NCBI GenBank assembly: GCA_946885435.1
Contig: CAMPGL010000128.1
Location: 1 to 6,046 of the forward strand
Direction of reading: 5' to 3'
Origin: an uncultured Brevundimonas sp.
GTDB taxonomy: Bacteria; Pseudomonadota; Alphaproteobacteria; Caulobacterales; Caulobacteraceae
Length of the DNA stretch: 6,046 bases
The notes beneath the pieces are model-generated. The model had not been told where the DNA came from. It searched no databases and worked only from the letters and a program-made list of their open reading frames with translations. Within the stretch, counting starts at the first letter, position 1. Each line of letters begins with the position of its first letter. Position numbers and translations under genes: made by a program. This document shows positions 1 through 5,719 of the stretch, piece by piece.

Positions 1-443
1 TGGCCGGCATGGGCACCAACGCCCCGGCCCCGGTCCGCGAGCGCATCGTCGACGCCCAGGGCCGCGCCTACGCGACCGGCAAGCGCAAGAACGCCATCGC
101 CCGCGTCTGGATCAAGCCGGGCTCCGGCAAGATCACCATCAACGGCCGCGACCAGGAGGTCTATCTGGCTCGCCCGGTGCTGCGCATGATGATCGCCCAG
201 CCGCTACAGATCGCCGACCGCGCGACCCAGTTCGACGTCGACGTTTCGGTCCAGGGCTCGGGCCTGTCGGGCCAGGCCGGCGCGATCCGCCACGGCATCG
301 CCAAGGCCTTGACCTATTACGAGCCGGAGCTGCGCCCGGTCCTGAAGCCGCACGGCTTCCTGACCCGCGACAGCCGCGTCGTCGAGCGCAAGAAGTACGG
401 CCGCGCCAAGGCCCGCCGCAGCTTCCAGTTCTCGAAGCGCTAA
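1..443 (+). CDS. rpsI: 30S ribosomal protein S9 (5' end cut by window edge)
   Basis: Small-subunit ribosomal protein S9, whose C-terminal tail reaches the P-site tRNA in the 30S subunit. Counting from the Met codon at 9, the visible protein has the S9 core motif [12 protein letters not shown] (23-34), NGRDQEVY near 45-52, the [19 protein letters not shown] block (83-101), and the conserved basic end [18 protein letters not shown] followed by QFSKR with the terminal Arg. The reading frame is open to the left edge (codons at 3 and 6 are Ala and Gly). Caulobacteraceae S9 proteins, as I recall them, carry about 15 more N-terminal residues, so the Met at 9 is probably internal and the true start lies outside the window. 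rplM would be expected upstream. Stop TAA is at 441-443, followed by an intrinsic terminator. Confidence 0.96.
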   Translation, partial: AGMGTNAPAPVRERIVDAQGRAYATGKRKNAIARVWIKPGSGKITINGRDQEVYLARPVLRMMIAQPLQIADRATQFDVDVSVQGSGLSGQAGAIRHGIAKALTYYEPELRPVLKPHGFLTRDSRVVERKKYGRAKARRSFQFSKR

Positions 444-467
444 TCGCTCACGAGCGGTTTGGATTTG

Positions 468-501
468 GGGCGCTTCGGGAAACCGGAGCGCCCTTTTTCT
501 T
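468..501 (+). terminator. Rho-independent terminator after rpsI
   Basis: An 11-bp stem, GGGCGCTTCGG (468-478) with CCGGAGCGCCC (483-493), has one G-U wobble and closes a GAAA tetraloop (479-482). It is followed by TTTTTCTT (494-501). The GNRA loop, GC-rich stem and T-tract are all textbook. It ends the ribosomal protein transcript 25 nt after the rpsI stop and only 13 nt before the next start codon. Confidence 0.92.
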
Positions 502-504
502 CCT

Positions 505-511
505 GGAGGAG
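505..511 (+). promoter_or_regulatory. Ribosome binding site of the VOC gene
   Basis: GGAGGAG is a very strong Shine-Dalgarno match 3 nt (to the last G) ahead of the ATG at 515. It begins right after the terminator T-tract and supports this start. A strong ribosome site directly after a terminator shows the downstream gene is meant to be translated from whatever transcript passes or starts here. Confidence 0.75.
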
Positions 512-514
512 CCC

Positions 515-910
515 ATGGCGGCCCCAAGCCTGCGCCTGGACCACCTGACCATCCTGGTCAGTTCGATGGAGACCAGCCGGAGATTTCACGATGTGCTGCT
601 GCCCATGCTGGGGTTCACCCGGACCACGCGGGAGAACTGGACGGACGGCAAGGGCTTCTTCTTCCAGTTCCAGCAGGCCAGGCCCGACACCCGCCCCTAC
701 GAGCGTTATGCGGCCGGGTTGAACCACCTGGGCTTCGGCGCGCCCGACGAGGCGACCGTCGTCTCCATCCGGGAGCGCCTGATCGCGGCCGGTTACGACC
801 AGGCCGAGATCCAGGACCTGAAGGGCGCCAAGGCCCTGTTCGTGAAGGATCCGGACGGCCTCCGGTTCGAGATCACCTATTACCCTCCCGGCGTGAACGT
901 GGTGGATTGA
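515..910 (+). CDS. VOC-family (glyoxalase/extradiol dioxygenase fold) protein
   Basis: A 131-residue single-domain vicinal-oxygen-chelate protein, probably a cytosolic metal-dependent dimer; substrate unknown. The paired beta-alpha-beta-beta-beta modules are visible: DHLTILVSSMETSRRFHDVLLPMLGF (9-34), FFFQFQQ (48-54), then NHLGFGA (70-76), and the closing KDPDGLRFEITYYP (111-124). Likely metal ligands are His10, His71 and Glu119, the first-strand, fifth-strand and last-strand positions of the fold. The usual fourth ligand on strand 4 is not an obvious Glu (Phe50-Gln51-Phe52 there), which looks more like a 2-His-1-carboxylate site than a glyoxalase I site. This is inference from spacing. Length is normal for the one-domain class. 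The gene stops 3 nt before argC, so the two are very likely cotranscribed and may be translationally coupled. A specific role such as lactoylglutathione lyase or antibiotic resistance cannot be assigned. Confidence 0.88.
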   Translation: MAAPSLRLDHLTILVSSMETSRRFHDVLLPMLGFTRTTRENWTDGKGFFFQFQQARPDTRPYERYAAGLNHLGFGAPDEATVVSIRERLIAAGYDQAEIQDLKGAKALFVKDPDGLRFEITYYPPGVNVVD

Positions 911-913
911 GAC

Positions 914-1846
914 ATGACCCCCACCATCTTCATCGACGGCGAAGCGGGCACGACGGGGCTGCAGATCCGCGAACGGCTGGAAGGTCGTGGCGACCTTCGT
1001 CTGCTTTCCATCGACCCGGCGCGCCGCAAGGACCCGGCCGCTCGCGCCGAGCTGCTGAACGCGGCCGATCTGGTGGTCCTGTGCCTGCCCGATGACGCCG
1101 CGCGTGAAGCGGTCAGCATGATCGAGAATCCGGCCGTACGGGTCGTAGACGCCTCGACGGCCTATCGGGTCGATCCCGACTGGACCTACGGCTTTGCCGA
1201 GATCGGCCTGCGTGACGCGATCCGCGGCTCCAGGCGAGTGTCGAACCCTGGCTGTTATCCGACCGGCTTCATCGGAGTGGTGCGCCCCCTGGTGCAGGCG
1301 GGGATCATCCCGGCCGACTGGCCCGTCACCGTAAATGCGGTCTCCGGCTACACCGGCGGCGGCAAGGCCATGATCGCCGAGTATGAAGGCGGGGAGGGCG
1401 CGCCCCCATTCCGGGCCTACGGGCTGACCCAGGCGCACAAGCACGTGCCCGAGATGATGGCCCGCGCCGGCCTGAAGCGCCGGCCGTTCTTCGCACCCGC
1501 GGTCGGTGCTTACGCTCAAGGCATGCTTGTCGAAGTTCCGCTTCAGCTCTGGGCTCTGCCGGGCCAGCCGGCCGTCGGCGCGATCCACGCGATGCTCGCG
1601 GAAGCCTATGCGGGCGAACGCTTCGTCTCAGTGGCTCCGCTCGAGGAAAGCCAGGGCATGACCGGGATCGCACCAGAGGCCCTGAACGGCACCAACCGGA
1701 TGCGCCTGTTCGTCTTCGGCGATCCCCACGGGGATCAGGCGCGGCTGATCGCGCAGCTCGACAATCTCGGCAAGGGCGCCTCGGGGGCGGCGGTGCAGAA
1801 CCTCAACCTGATGCTGGGCCTGGACGAGGCCGCCGGCCTGAACTGA
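914..1846 (+). CDS. argC: N-acetyl-gamma-glutamyl-phosphate reductase, short (type 2) form
   Basis: Third step of arginine synthesis: NADPH-dependent reduction of N-acetylglutamyl phosphate to N-acetylglutamate 5-semialdehyde in the cytosol. The 310-residue protein has the N-terminal nucleotide-binding loop DGEAGTTG (8-15), the acid-labile intermediate region [10 protein letters not shown] (54-63), and the active-site motif [10 protein letters not shown] with nucleophile Cys114. It also has [11 protein letters not shown] (144-154), the HKHVPE motif with probable base His177, and the C-terminal signature [19 protein letters not shown] (284-302). The length of about 310 and the short N-terminus mark the type 2 subfamily, as opposed to the roughly 340-350 residue type 1. 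The ATG lies 3 nt after the VOC stop codon. The ribosome site is weak, which fits coupling to the upstream gene. No other arg gene is in the window. Location just after rpsI is, as I recall, common in Alphaproteobacteria. Confidence 0.97.
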   Translation: MTPTIFIDGEAGTTGLQIRERLEGRGDLRLLSIDPARRKDPAARAELLNAADLVVLCLPDDAAREAVSMIENPAVRVVDASTAYRVDPDWTYGFAEIGLRDAIRGSRRVSNPGCYPTGFIGVVRPLVQAGIIPADWPVTVNAVSGYTGGGKAMIAEYEGGEGAPPFRAYGLTQAHKHVPEMMARAGLKRRPFFAPAVGAYAQGMLVEVPLQLWALPGQPAVGAIHAMLAEAYAGERFVSVAPLEESQGMTGIAPEALNGTNRMRLFVFGDPHGDQARLIAQLDNLGKGASGAAVQNLNLMLGLDEAAGLN

Positions 1847-1865
1847 TCACGGGAGACAGAGAGTC

Positions 1866-2546
1866 ATGCGGGACAAGGTCGTCGTCATCACCGGAGCCTT
1901 CGGCCAGCTGGGCCGGGTCGTGGCAGCCCAGGCTGCGGCGCAGGGCGCGCGGGTCGCGGCGCTGGATCATGCCGCCGAGCCGCCCGCCGGTTTCGAGGCG
2001 GCCCTTGTACAAGGCGGGCTGGACCTGTCCGACGAGGCTCAGGCGCGACGAGCCATGGATACCGTCGTCGCCGAGCTCGGCCGCATCGACGCCTTGGTCA
2101 ACATCGCCGGCGGTTTCGTCTGGGAGACGGTCGAGGCGGGCCGCGCAGCGACCTGGGACCGTATGCACCGGCTGAACCTGATAACCTGCCTGAACGCCTC
2201 GAGCGCCGCCCTGCCGCATCTGGTCGAAAGCCCCGCCGGACGCATCGTCAACATCGGCGCCAAGGGCGCGCTCTCGGCCGCCAACGGCATGGGCGCCTAC
2301 GCGGCCTCCAAGTCGGGCGTCCACCGCCTGACCGAGGCCTTGGCCGAGCAGTACAAGGGACAGGTGACGGTCAACGCCGTCCTGCCCTCGATCATCGACA
2401 CGCCCCAGAATCGCGCGGACATGCCCGACGCTGATCCCTCGAAGTGGGTGACGGCCGACGAGCTGGCGGCGGTGATCCTGTTCCTGGTCTCGGACGCCGC
2501 CTCGGGCGTCACGGGCGCGCTGATCCCCGTGGCGGGCCGCGTCTAG
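1866..2546 (+). CDS. Short-chain dehydrogenase/reductase (SDR) with Ala in place of the catalytic Ser
   Basis: A 226-residue Rossmann-fold oxidoreductase; substrate unknown. Visible SDR motifs are the cofactor loop TGAFGQLG (9-16), Asp34 at the end of strand 2 (VAALD), which favours NAD(H) over NADP(H), acidic DLS (53-55), NIAGG (79-83), Asn104, and YAASK with Tyr145 and Lys149. The Ser normally found 13 residues before the Tyr is Ala132 here, inside GRIVNIGAKGAL (125-136). The same Ala and a similar GAKAAL-like stretch occur in quinoid dihydropteridine reductase, so that group is the best hint of function, but it is only a hint. The C-terminus AGRV is short and lacks the usual GG-x-x-x-DGG ending. 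The gene follows argC by 19 nt with a GGGAGA ribosome site at 1851-1856 and is probably its cotranscript. It would often be auto-named FabG-like; the Ser loss argues against a ketoacyl reductase. Confidence 0.9.
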   Translation: MRDKVVVITGAFGQLGRVVAAQAAAQGARVAALDHAAEPPAGFEAALVQGGLDLSDEAQARRAMDTVVAELGRIDALVNIAGGFVWETVEAGRAATWDRMHRLNLITCLNASSAALPHLVESPAGRIVNIGAKGALSAANGMGAYAASKSGVHRLTEALAEQYKGQVTVNAVLPSIIDTPQNRADMPDADPSKWVTADELAAVILFLVSDAASGVTGALIPVAGRV

Positions 2547-2562
2547 AAGATTTCAAGGAAGC

Positions 2563-2636
2563 TGGAGGCCTGGGCCGGAATCGAACCGGCGTACACGGAT
2601 TTGCAGTCCGCTGCGTAACCACTCCGCCACCAGGCC
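2563..2636 (-). tRNA. tRNA-Cys (anticodon GCA)
   Basis: The minus strand folds into a full 74-nt cloverleaf with an encoded CCA end. Acceptor arm GGCCTGG (5' end at 2636) pairs perfectly with CCAGGCC; the discriminator base is U followed by CCA at 2565-2563. The T arm is GCCGG-TTCGATT-CCGGC. The anticodon stem is GCGGA/TCCGT with one G-U pair around loop CTGCAAA, which gives anticodon GCA. U as discriminator is an identity element for bacterial cysteinyl-tRNA synthetase. The gene converges on the SDR gene, leaving a 16-nt gap, and diverges from the methyltransferase-like gene. Confidence 0.97.
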
Positions 2637-2668
2637 GTGTCAGGAGCCCCCGCTCGGGGAGGGCGTTC

Positions 2669-2695
2669 GCTATCAGATCGCCCCGCGCGCCGCAA
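2669..2695 (-). promoter_or_regulatory. Possible promoter of tRNA-Cys
   Basis: On the minus strand a TTGCGG (2695-2690) lies 15 nt from GATAGC (2674-2669), about 33 nt ahead of the mature tRNA 5' end. The -35 element is fair and the -10 weak, with a short spacer. A short GC-rich inverted repeat (CCCCGAGCGGGG on this strand) would lie in the leader to be removed by RNase P. It is offered as the best candidate in a region that must contain a start for this tRNA. Confidence 0.35.
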
Positions 2696-2711
2696 CGAGG
2701 CTTTGCGCGGA

Positions 2712-2740
2712 TTGCCGACATCCCCGGCGCCTCCTATAAG
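2712..2740 (+). promoter_or_regulatory. Sigma-70-type promoter of the methyltransferase-like gene
   Basis: TTGCCG (2712-2717), a 17-nt spacer and TATAAG (2735-2740) make a good housekeeping promoter, striking in DNA this GC-rich. Transcription would begin near 2747, giving a leader of about 28 nt. A GGAG ribosome site at 2765-2768 lies 6 nt ahead of the ATG at 2775. This supports 2775 as the start rather than the in-frame GTG at 2637, which lies upstream of the promoter. Confidence 0.7.
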
Positions 2741-2774
2741 CGCCCCCGATTTCCAAGACTTTTCGGAGCCCGGC

Positions 2775-3407
2775 ATGGACCTCGTCTCGGCCCGCCGCAA
2801 CATGGTCGACAGCCAGGTTCGGACCAGCGACGTCACCAACACCGCCATCCACGATGCGATGCTGGCCATCCCGCGAGAGCGCTTCTGCGCGCCGGGCCGG
2901 GAGTTTGCGGCCTACGCGGACGCCAAGGCCCTGATCGCCGATGGTCGCAGCCTGATGCCGGCGCGTGAGGTGGGCAAGCTCCTGCAGGCGCTGGCCCCCC
3001 GGCCGGGAGAGCGCGCCCTGTGCGTCGCCGCCCCCTATGCCGCCGCGGTGCTGGCCCACATGGGCCTGTCGGTGAAGGCCGTCGAGGCCGGCGAATCGGC
3101 GGCCGCCGTCGTGCGTCCGGCGCTGGCCGACGCCGGCGTCGAACTGGCGGTCGAGCCGCTGGACCAGGTCTCCGGCGGCGACTGGGACATCATCGTCAGC
3201 GAAGGCGCCGTGTCCTCGGCGCCGCAGGCCTGGCTTGACGCGCTGCGCGTGGGCGGCCGGCTGGCCGTGGTCGAGCGCGAGGGCCCGATGGGCGTCGCGC
3301 GCCTGTATGTTCGGACGGGCGCGGGCGCCACATCCCGGCGCGAACTGTTCGATGCGTCGCCCGACATGCTGGCGGGTCTCGATAAACGACCTACATTCCA
3401 GTTCTGA
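2775..3407 (+). CDS. Protein-L-isoaspartate O-methyltransferase-like protein with degenerate SAM loop
   Basis: A 210-residue protein of the PCMT fold. True family members repair isoaspartyl damage by transferring methyl from S-adenosylmethionine. The N-terminus SARRNMVDSQVRTSDV (5-20), AIPRERF (31-37), the loop DGRSLMPAREVGKLLQAL (56-73), and the core WDIIVSEGAVS (137-147) with GGRLAVVE (160-167) match the alphaproteobacterial subfamily that sits next to tolC. The SAM-binding motif I, normally a Gly-rich G-x-G-x-G loop, reads ALCVAAPYAAAVLAHMG (81-97) and has no glycine in the loop. The classical Ser/Thr-rich active-site segment is also absent. It may therefore be catalytically weak, inactive or altered in substrate. 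The start at 2775 is set by the promoter and ribosome site; the frame is open further upstream, to before the tRNA region, but that part looks noncoding. No terminator is evident after the stop. Confidence 0.87.
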   Translation: MDLVSARRNMVDSQVRTSDVTNTAIHDAMLAIPRERFCAPGREFAAYADAKALIADGRSLMPAREVGKLLQALAPRPGERALCVAAPYAAAVLAHMGLSVKAVEAGESAAAVVRPALADAGVELAVEPLDQVSGGDWDIIVSEGAVSSAPQAWLDALRVGGRLAVVEREGPMGVARLYVRTGAGATSRRELFDASPDMLAGLDKRPTFQF

Positions 3408-3498
3408 TGCGACGGGCGGGGCTCGTCGGGACGTGAAAAAACCTTAACTGGCCTGCAATCGCTGATCTGCGACACACGGCCTGACCAATTGCAAGTCG

Positions 3499-3515
3499 GG
3501 TGGCGTCGGGCCGCC
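3499..3515 (+). other. Small hairpin in the tolC leader
   Basis: GGTGGC (3499-3504) pairs with GCCGCC (3510-3515), six pairs with one G-U, around a 5-nt loop, directly before the GAGG ribosome site at 3517-3520. It could affect access to the ribosome site, but short GC hairpins are frequent at this base composition. In the rest of the 125-nt gap after 3407 I see an A6 run (3435-3441 area) and no convincing promoter. Confidence 0.3.
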
Positions 3516-3532
3516 AGAGGGATAGCAAGTCC

Positions 3533-5005
3533 ATGAACTACCGCCGCCTCCTCGGCGCCGCCGCCCTTTCCGCCCTGCTCGCCGCTGGTCCCGCCTCGGC
3601 GGAATCCCTGCGCGACGCGATCATCCTGGCCTACCAGACCAATCCGACCCTGCTCGGCCAGCGCGCCCAGCAGCGCGCGCTCGACGAGACCTACGTCCAG
3701 GCCCGCGTCGGCCTCCGGCCCCAGGCGGACGCCTCAGTCAGCTATGGCTACACCCGCACCTGGCCGGAAGAGACCGGCCCCTTCGCCGCCGACAACGAGA
3801 CCAATTCGCTCTCGGCCGGCCTGTCGGTCAGCCAGCCGCTCTACACCGGCGGCCGCGTCACCCACGGCATCGACGCCGCCTTCGCCGACATCTCGCGCGG
3901 ACGCGAGAACCTCCGGTCGGTCGAGCAGCAGGTCATGCTCAGCGTCATCCAGGCCTATGCCGACGTGCTGCGCGACATCGAGATCCTGCGCATCCGCGAG
4001 GAGAACCTCGGCGTGCTGCGCCGCCAGCTGGACGAGGCCAACGCCCGGTTCGAAGTGGGCGAGATCACCCGCACAGACGTGGCCCAGGCTCAGGCCCGTC
4101 TGGCGTCCTCAGACGCCGACCTCGCCACTGCGCGCGCCCAGCTGTCGGTCAGCCGCGCCGCCTACGCCGCCGTCATCGGCCAGGCCCCTGGCACCCTTGA
4201 GGCCCTGCCGCCGCTGCCGGCCGCTCCGGCGGACTTCGACACCGCGCTCGATCTCGGCCTGACCGACAACCCCGAGCTGCTGGCGGCCGAATGGGCCCTT
4301 CAGGCCGCCGAAGCCGCGGTCGCCGCCGCCCGCTCGGAATATCTGCCGTCCGCCGGTCTGAACGCCAGCTACGGCACGTCCGGCACGGCAGAGCCGTTTG
4401 GTCTGGACGACCGCCAGAGCCTTCAGGTGGGGGTCAGCGCCTCCGTGCCGCTGTTCACCGGCGGACTGAACCGCTCCCGCGTGGCCGCCGCGCTGGAGCG
4501 CGCCAACGCCGCCCAGATCAGTGTCGAGGGCGCGCGCCGCGAAGTTCTTCGCGACGTCTCTTCGGCCTACGCCCAGGTGATCTCCGCCGAGACCTCGCTG
4601 CGCGCCTCGGAAGAGCAGGTGCGCGCCGCGCGCATCGCCGCCGAGGGAGTCCGTCAGGAAGCCCAGGTGGGCCTGCGCACGACGCTTGACGTGCTGAACC
4701 AGGAGCTGGAGCTGCGTAACGCGGAGATTTCCTACGTCGCCGCGCGCCGCAACCAGTACGTGGCCCAGGCCCTGCTGCTGTCGGCCATGGGCGCGCTGGA
4801 AGGTCCGGACCTGGTCGGCGACGTGCCCGCCTACGACCCGGAAGCCAACTTCGAGCGCCGCGCGCGCTCCGGTTCGGTGCCGTGGGAATTCGCCGTGGAG
4901 GCGCTCGACCGCGCCGCGACCTTCCCGGAAACCCCGGCCCGCGACGAGCCCAACGCCCCCATCGACGACCAGCTGGCGTCGGAGGTCATCCGCACGGCGC
5001 CCTAA
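3533..5005 (+). CDS. tolC: TolC-family outer-membrane channel protein (type I secretion / efflux)
   Basis: A 490-residue trimeric outer-membrane duct protein that links an inner-membrane ABC or RND pump and its adaptor to the outside. Residues 1-23 are a signal peptide: MNYRR, a hydrophobic Leu/Ala stretch, then ASA before Glu24. Two homologous OEP repeats follow. The first has LRDAIILAYQTNPTLL (26-41), beta strand QPLYTGGRV (101-109) and helical EVGEITRTDVAQAQARL (174-190). The second has ALDLGLTDNPELLAAEWAL (238-256), VPLFTGGLNRSRV (305-317) and QVGLRTTLDVLNQELEL (378-394). Residues 423-490 form an acidic, proline-containing tail beyond the usual helical domain. The length suits the type I secretion subclass. 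An in-frame GTG at 3500 would spoil the signal peptide, so the ATG at 3533 is chosen. By position next to popZ it may be the counterpart of one of the two Caulobacter RsaF proteins used for S-layer export; that is from memory of synteny and not shown by the sequence. Confidence 0.95.
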   Translation: MNYRRLLGAAALSALLAAGPASAESLRDAIILAYQTNPTLLGQRAQQRALDETYVQARVGLRPQADASVSYGYTRTWPEETGPFAADNETNSLSAGLSVSQPLYTGGRVTHGIDAAFADISRGRENLRSVEQQVMLSVIQAYADVLRDIEILRIREENLGVLRRQLDEANARFEVGEITRTDVAQAQARLASSDADLATARAQLSVSRAAYAAVIGQAPGTLEALPPLPAAPADFDTALDLGLTDNPELLAAEWALQAAEAAVAAARSEYLPSAGLNASYGTSGTAEPFGLDDRQSLQVGVSASVPLFTGGLNRSRVAAALERANAAQISVEGARREVLRDVSSAYAQVISAETSLRASEEQVRAARIAAEGVRQEAQVGLRTTLDVLNQELELRNAEISYVAARRNQYVAQALLLSAMGALEGPDLVGDVPAYDPEANFERRARSGSVPWEFAVEALDRAATFPETPARDEPNAPIDDQLASEVIRTAP

Positions 5006-5124
5006 GGCGGGATTCCCCAGCCGGGCGAAACTGCGCCGTTGATTTCCGGGTCGATTGGCGTCATGCGTGGACTAAGGGCGGGCATGGTTCCGTCACTCCC
5101 ATTCCAGTCAGGACCGTGGCGGCC

Positions 5125-5625
5125 ATGACCGATCAGACGACCCAGGAACCGACGATGGAGGAGATCCTGGCTTCCATCCGCCGGATCATTTCCGAGGATG
5201 AGCCGGCGGAAGCCTCCGCGCCGGCGGCTGCGGCCCCTGAGCCGGCTGCGGCTCCGGAACCGGCCCCTGAGCCGGTCGCCGCGACCCCCGAGCCTGAACC
5301 GGAGCCTGAGCCGGAGCCCGTCGCTGCCGAGGAGCCGCTGGAGCTGACCGAGCGCTACGAGGAGCCGGCGCCCGCGACCGAGACGATCGGTGACATCGAG
5401 GCCTCGCCCGCGCCCGAACCCTTCCCGGCCTATGAGCCGGAGCCGGCCCCGCCGCCGGCGCCTGAGCCGGTCGCGGCCGTCACCGCCTCGATGGCCGGCG
5501 GTGTCACCGTCGAGGAGCTGGTCCGCTCCATCGTCGAGCCCCAGGTCCGCCAGTGGCTGGAAGAGAACCTCGACAGCGTGCTGCGCGACATGCTCCGCGA
5601 GAAGCTCGAGCGCGTATTCCGCTAA
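5125..5625 (+). CDS. popZ: Polar organizing protein PopZ (DUF2497 family)
   Basis: Self-assembling cell-pole scaffold that, in Caulobacter, anchors the ParB-centromere complex and gathers cell-cycle signalling proteins in a ribosome-free polar condensate. The 166-residue protein shows the three known regions. The N-terminal client-binding helix has the signature [19 protein letters not shown] (8-26). A long acidic, Pro/Glu/Ala-rich disordered linker runs from about 27 to 125, with Arg77 its only basic residue. The C-terminal oligomerization helices span about 128-166 ([20 protein letters not shown], then [18 protein letters not shown]). It ends at Phe-Arg, without the Gly/Arg tail I recall in C. 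crescentus. The ATG at 5125 is chosen because the family begins M-[ST]-D-Q. The ribosome site is weak (AGGA at 5110-5113, 11 nt away). No convincing promoter is visible in the 119-nt gap after tolC, so cotranscription with tolC is possible. Confidence 0.94.
   Translation: MTDQTTQEPTMEEILASIRRIISEDEPAEASAPAAAAPEPAAAPEPAPEPVAATPEPEPEPEPEPVAAEEPLELTERYEEPAPATETIGDIEASPAPEPFPAYEPEPAPPPAPEPVAAVTASMAGGVTVEELVRSIVEPQVRQWLEENLDSVLRDMLREKLERVFR
5231..5319 (+). repeat. Short direct repeats coding the PopZ linker
   Basis: The 15-bp string CGGCCCCTGAGCCGG occurs exactly at 5231-5245 and 5261-5275. A 12-bp unit, GAGCCTGAACCG (5290-5301) then GAGCCTGAGCCG (5302-5313) then GAGCCC, encodes alternating Pro-Glu. 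CCTGAGCCGGTCGC recurs at 5266-5279 and 5461-5474. The repeats keep the reading frame and make the linker length prone to change by slippage or unequal recombination. Confidence 0.8.
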
Positions 5626-5626
5626 C

Positions 5627-5648
5627 CGCCGCGACTTCGCGCGCGGCG
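5627..5648 (+). other. Hairpin directly after the popZ stop
   Basis: CGCCGCG (5627-5633) pairs perfectly with CGCGGCG (5642-5648) around an 8-nt loop. There is no T-tract, so it is not a terminator by itself. It lies 6 nt before the strong terminator stem and could serve as a 3'-end stabilizing structure or simply reflect GC-rich sequence. Confidence 0.4.
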
Positions 5649-5654
5649 TGAATC

Positions 5655-5689
5655 AGGGCGGCCCCCCGTGGGGCCGCCCTTTCGCTTTT
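5655..5689 (+). terminator. Rho-independent terminator between popZ and valS
   Basis: A perfect 11-bp stem, AGGGCGGCCCC (5655-5665) with GGGGCCGCCCT (5670-5680), closes a CCGT loop. It is followed by TT, CGC and TTTT (5681-5689). The T-tract is interrupted, but the stem is very stable. It ends the popZ transcript about 30 nt before the valS start. Confidence 0.85.
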
Positions 5690-5719
5690 CCGCATCCCCC
5701 CCTACAGCCTGTCCCCGTC

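Noticed and set aside
440..1588. Long (382-codon) open frame on the minus strand opposite the VOC gene and argC
   Set aside because: It lies antisense to two clear protein families, spans the terminator, has low-complexity Arg/Gly/Ala-rich sequence and no recognisable domain. Such frames arise from GC-rich third positions on the opposite strand.
2637..2774. N-terminal extension of the methyltransferase-like protein from a GTG at 2637
   Set aside because: The extension overlaps the promoter, reads as Arg/Ala/Pro-rich nonsense, lacks a ribosome site, and the family N-terminus begins at the ATG at 2775.
3408..3441. Inverted repeat GACGGG/CTCGTC followed by an A-run as a terminator after the methyltransferase-like gene
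   Set aside because: The run is of A on the coding strand, not T, and on the other strand the T-run precedes the hairpin, so neither direction fits an intrinsic terminator.
3444..3457. TTAA-N7-GCAA resembling a CtrA binding site upstream of tolC
   Set aside because: Only the first half matches TTAA-N7-TTAA; a half-site like this is expected by chance and no promoter is placed with it.
3744..4689. Arg/Ala/Pro-rich open frames overlapping tolC on the same strand
   Set aside because: They are off-frame readings of the tolC sequence with highly biased composition and no start signals.
5039..5076. TTGATT and GACTAA as a popZ promoter
   Set aside because: Spacing between any -35-like and -10-like elements here is far from the 16-18 nt norm, so no promoter is called.
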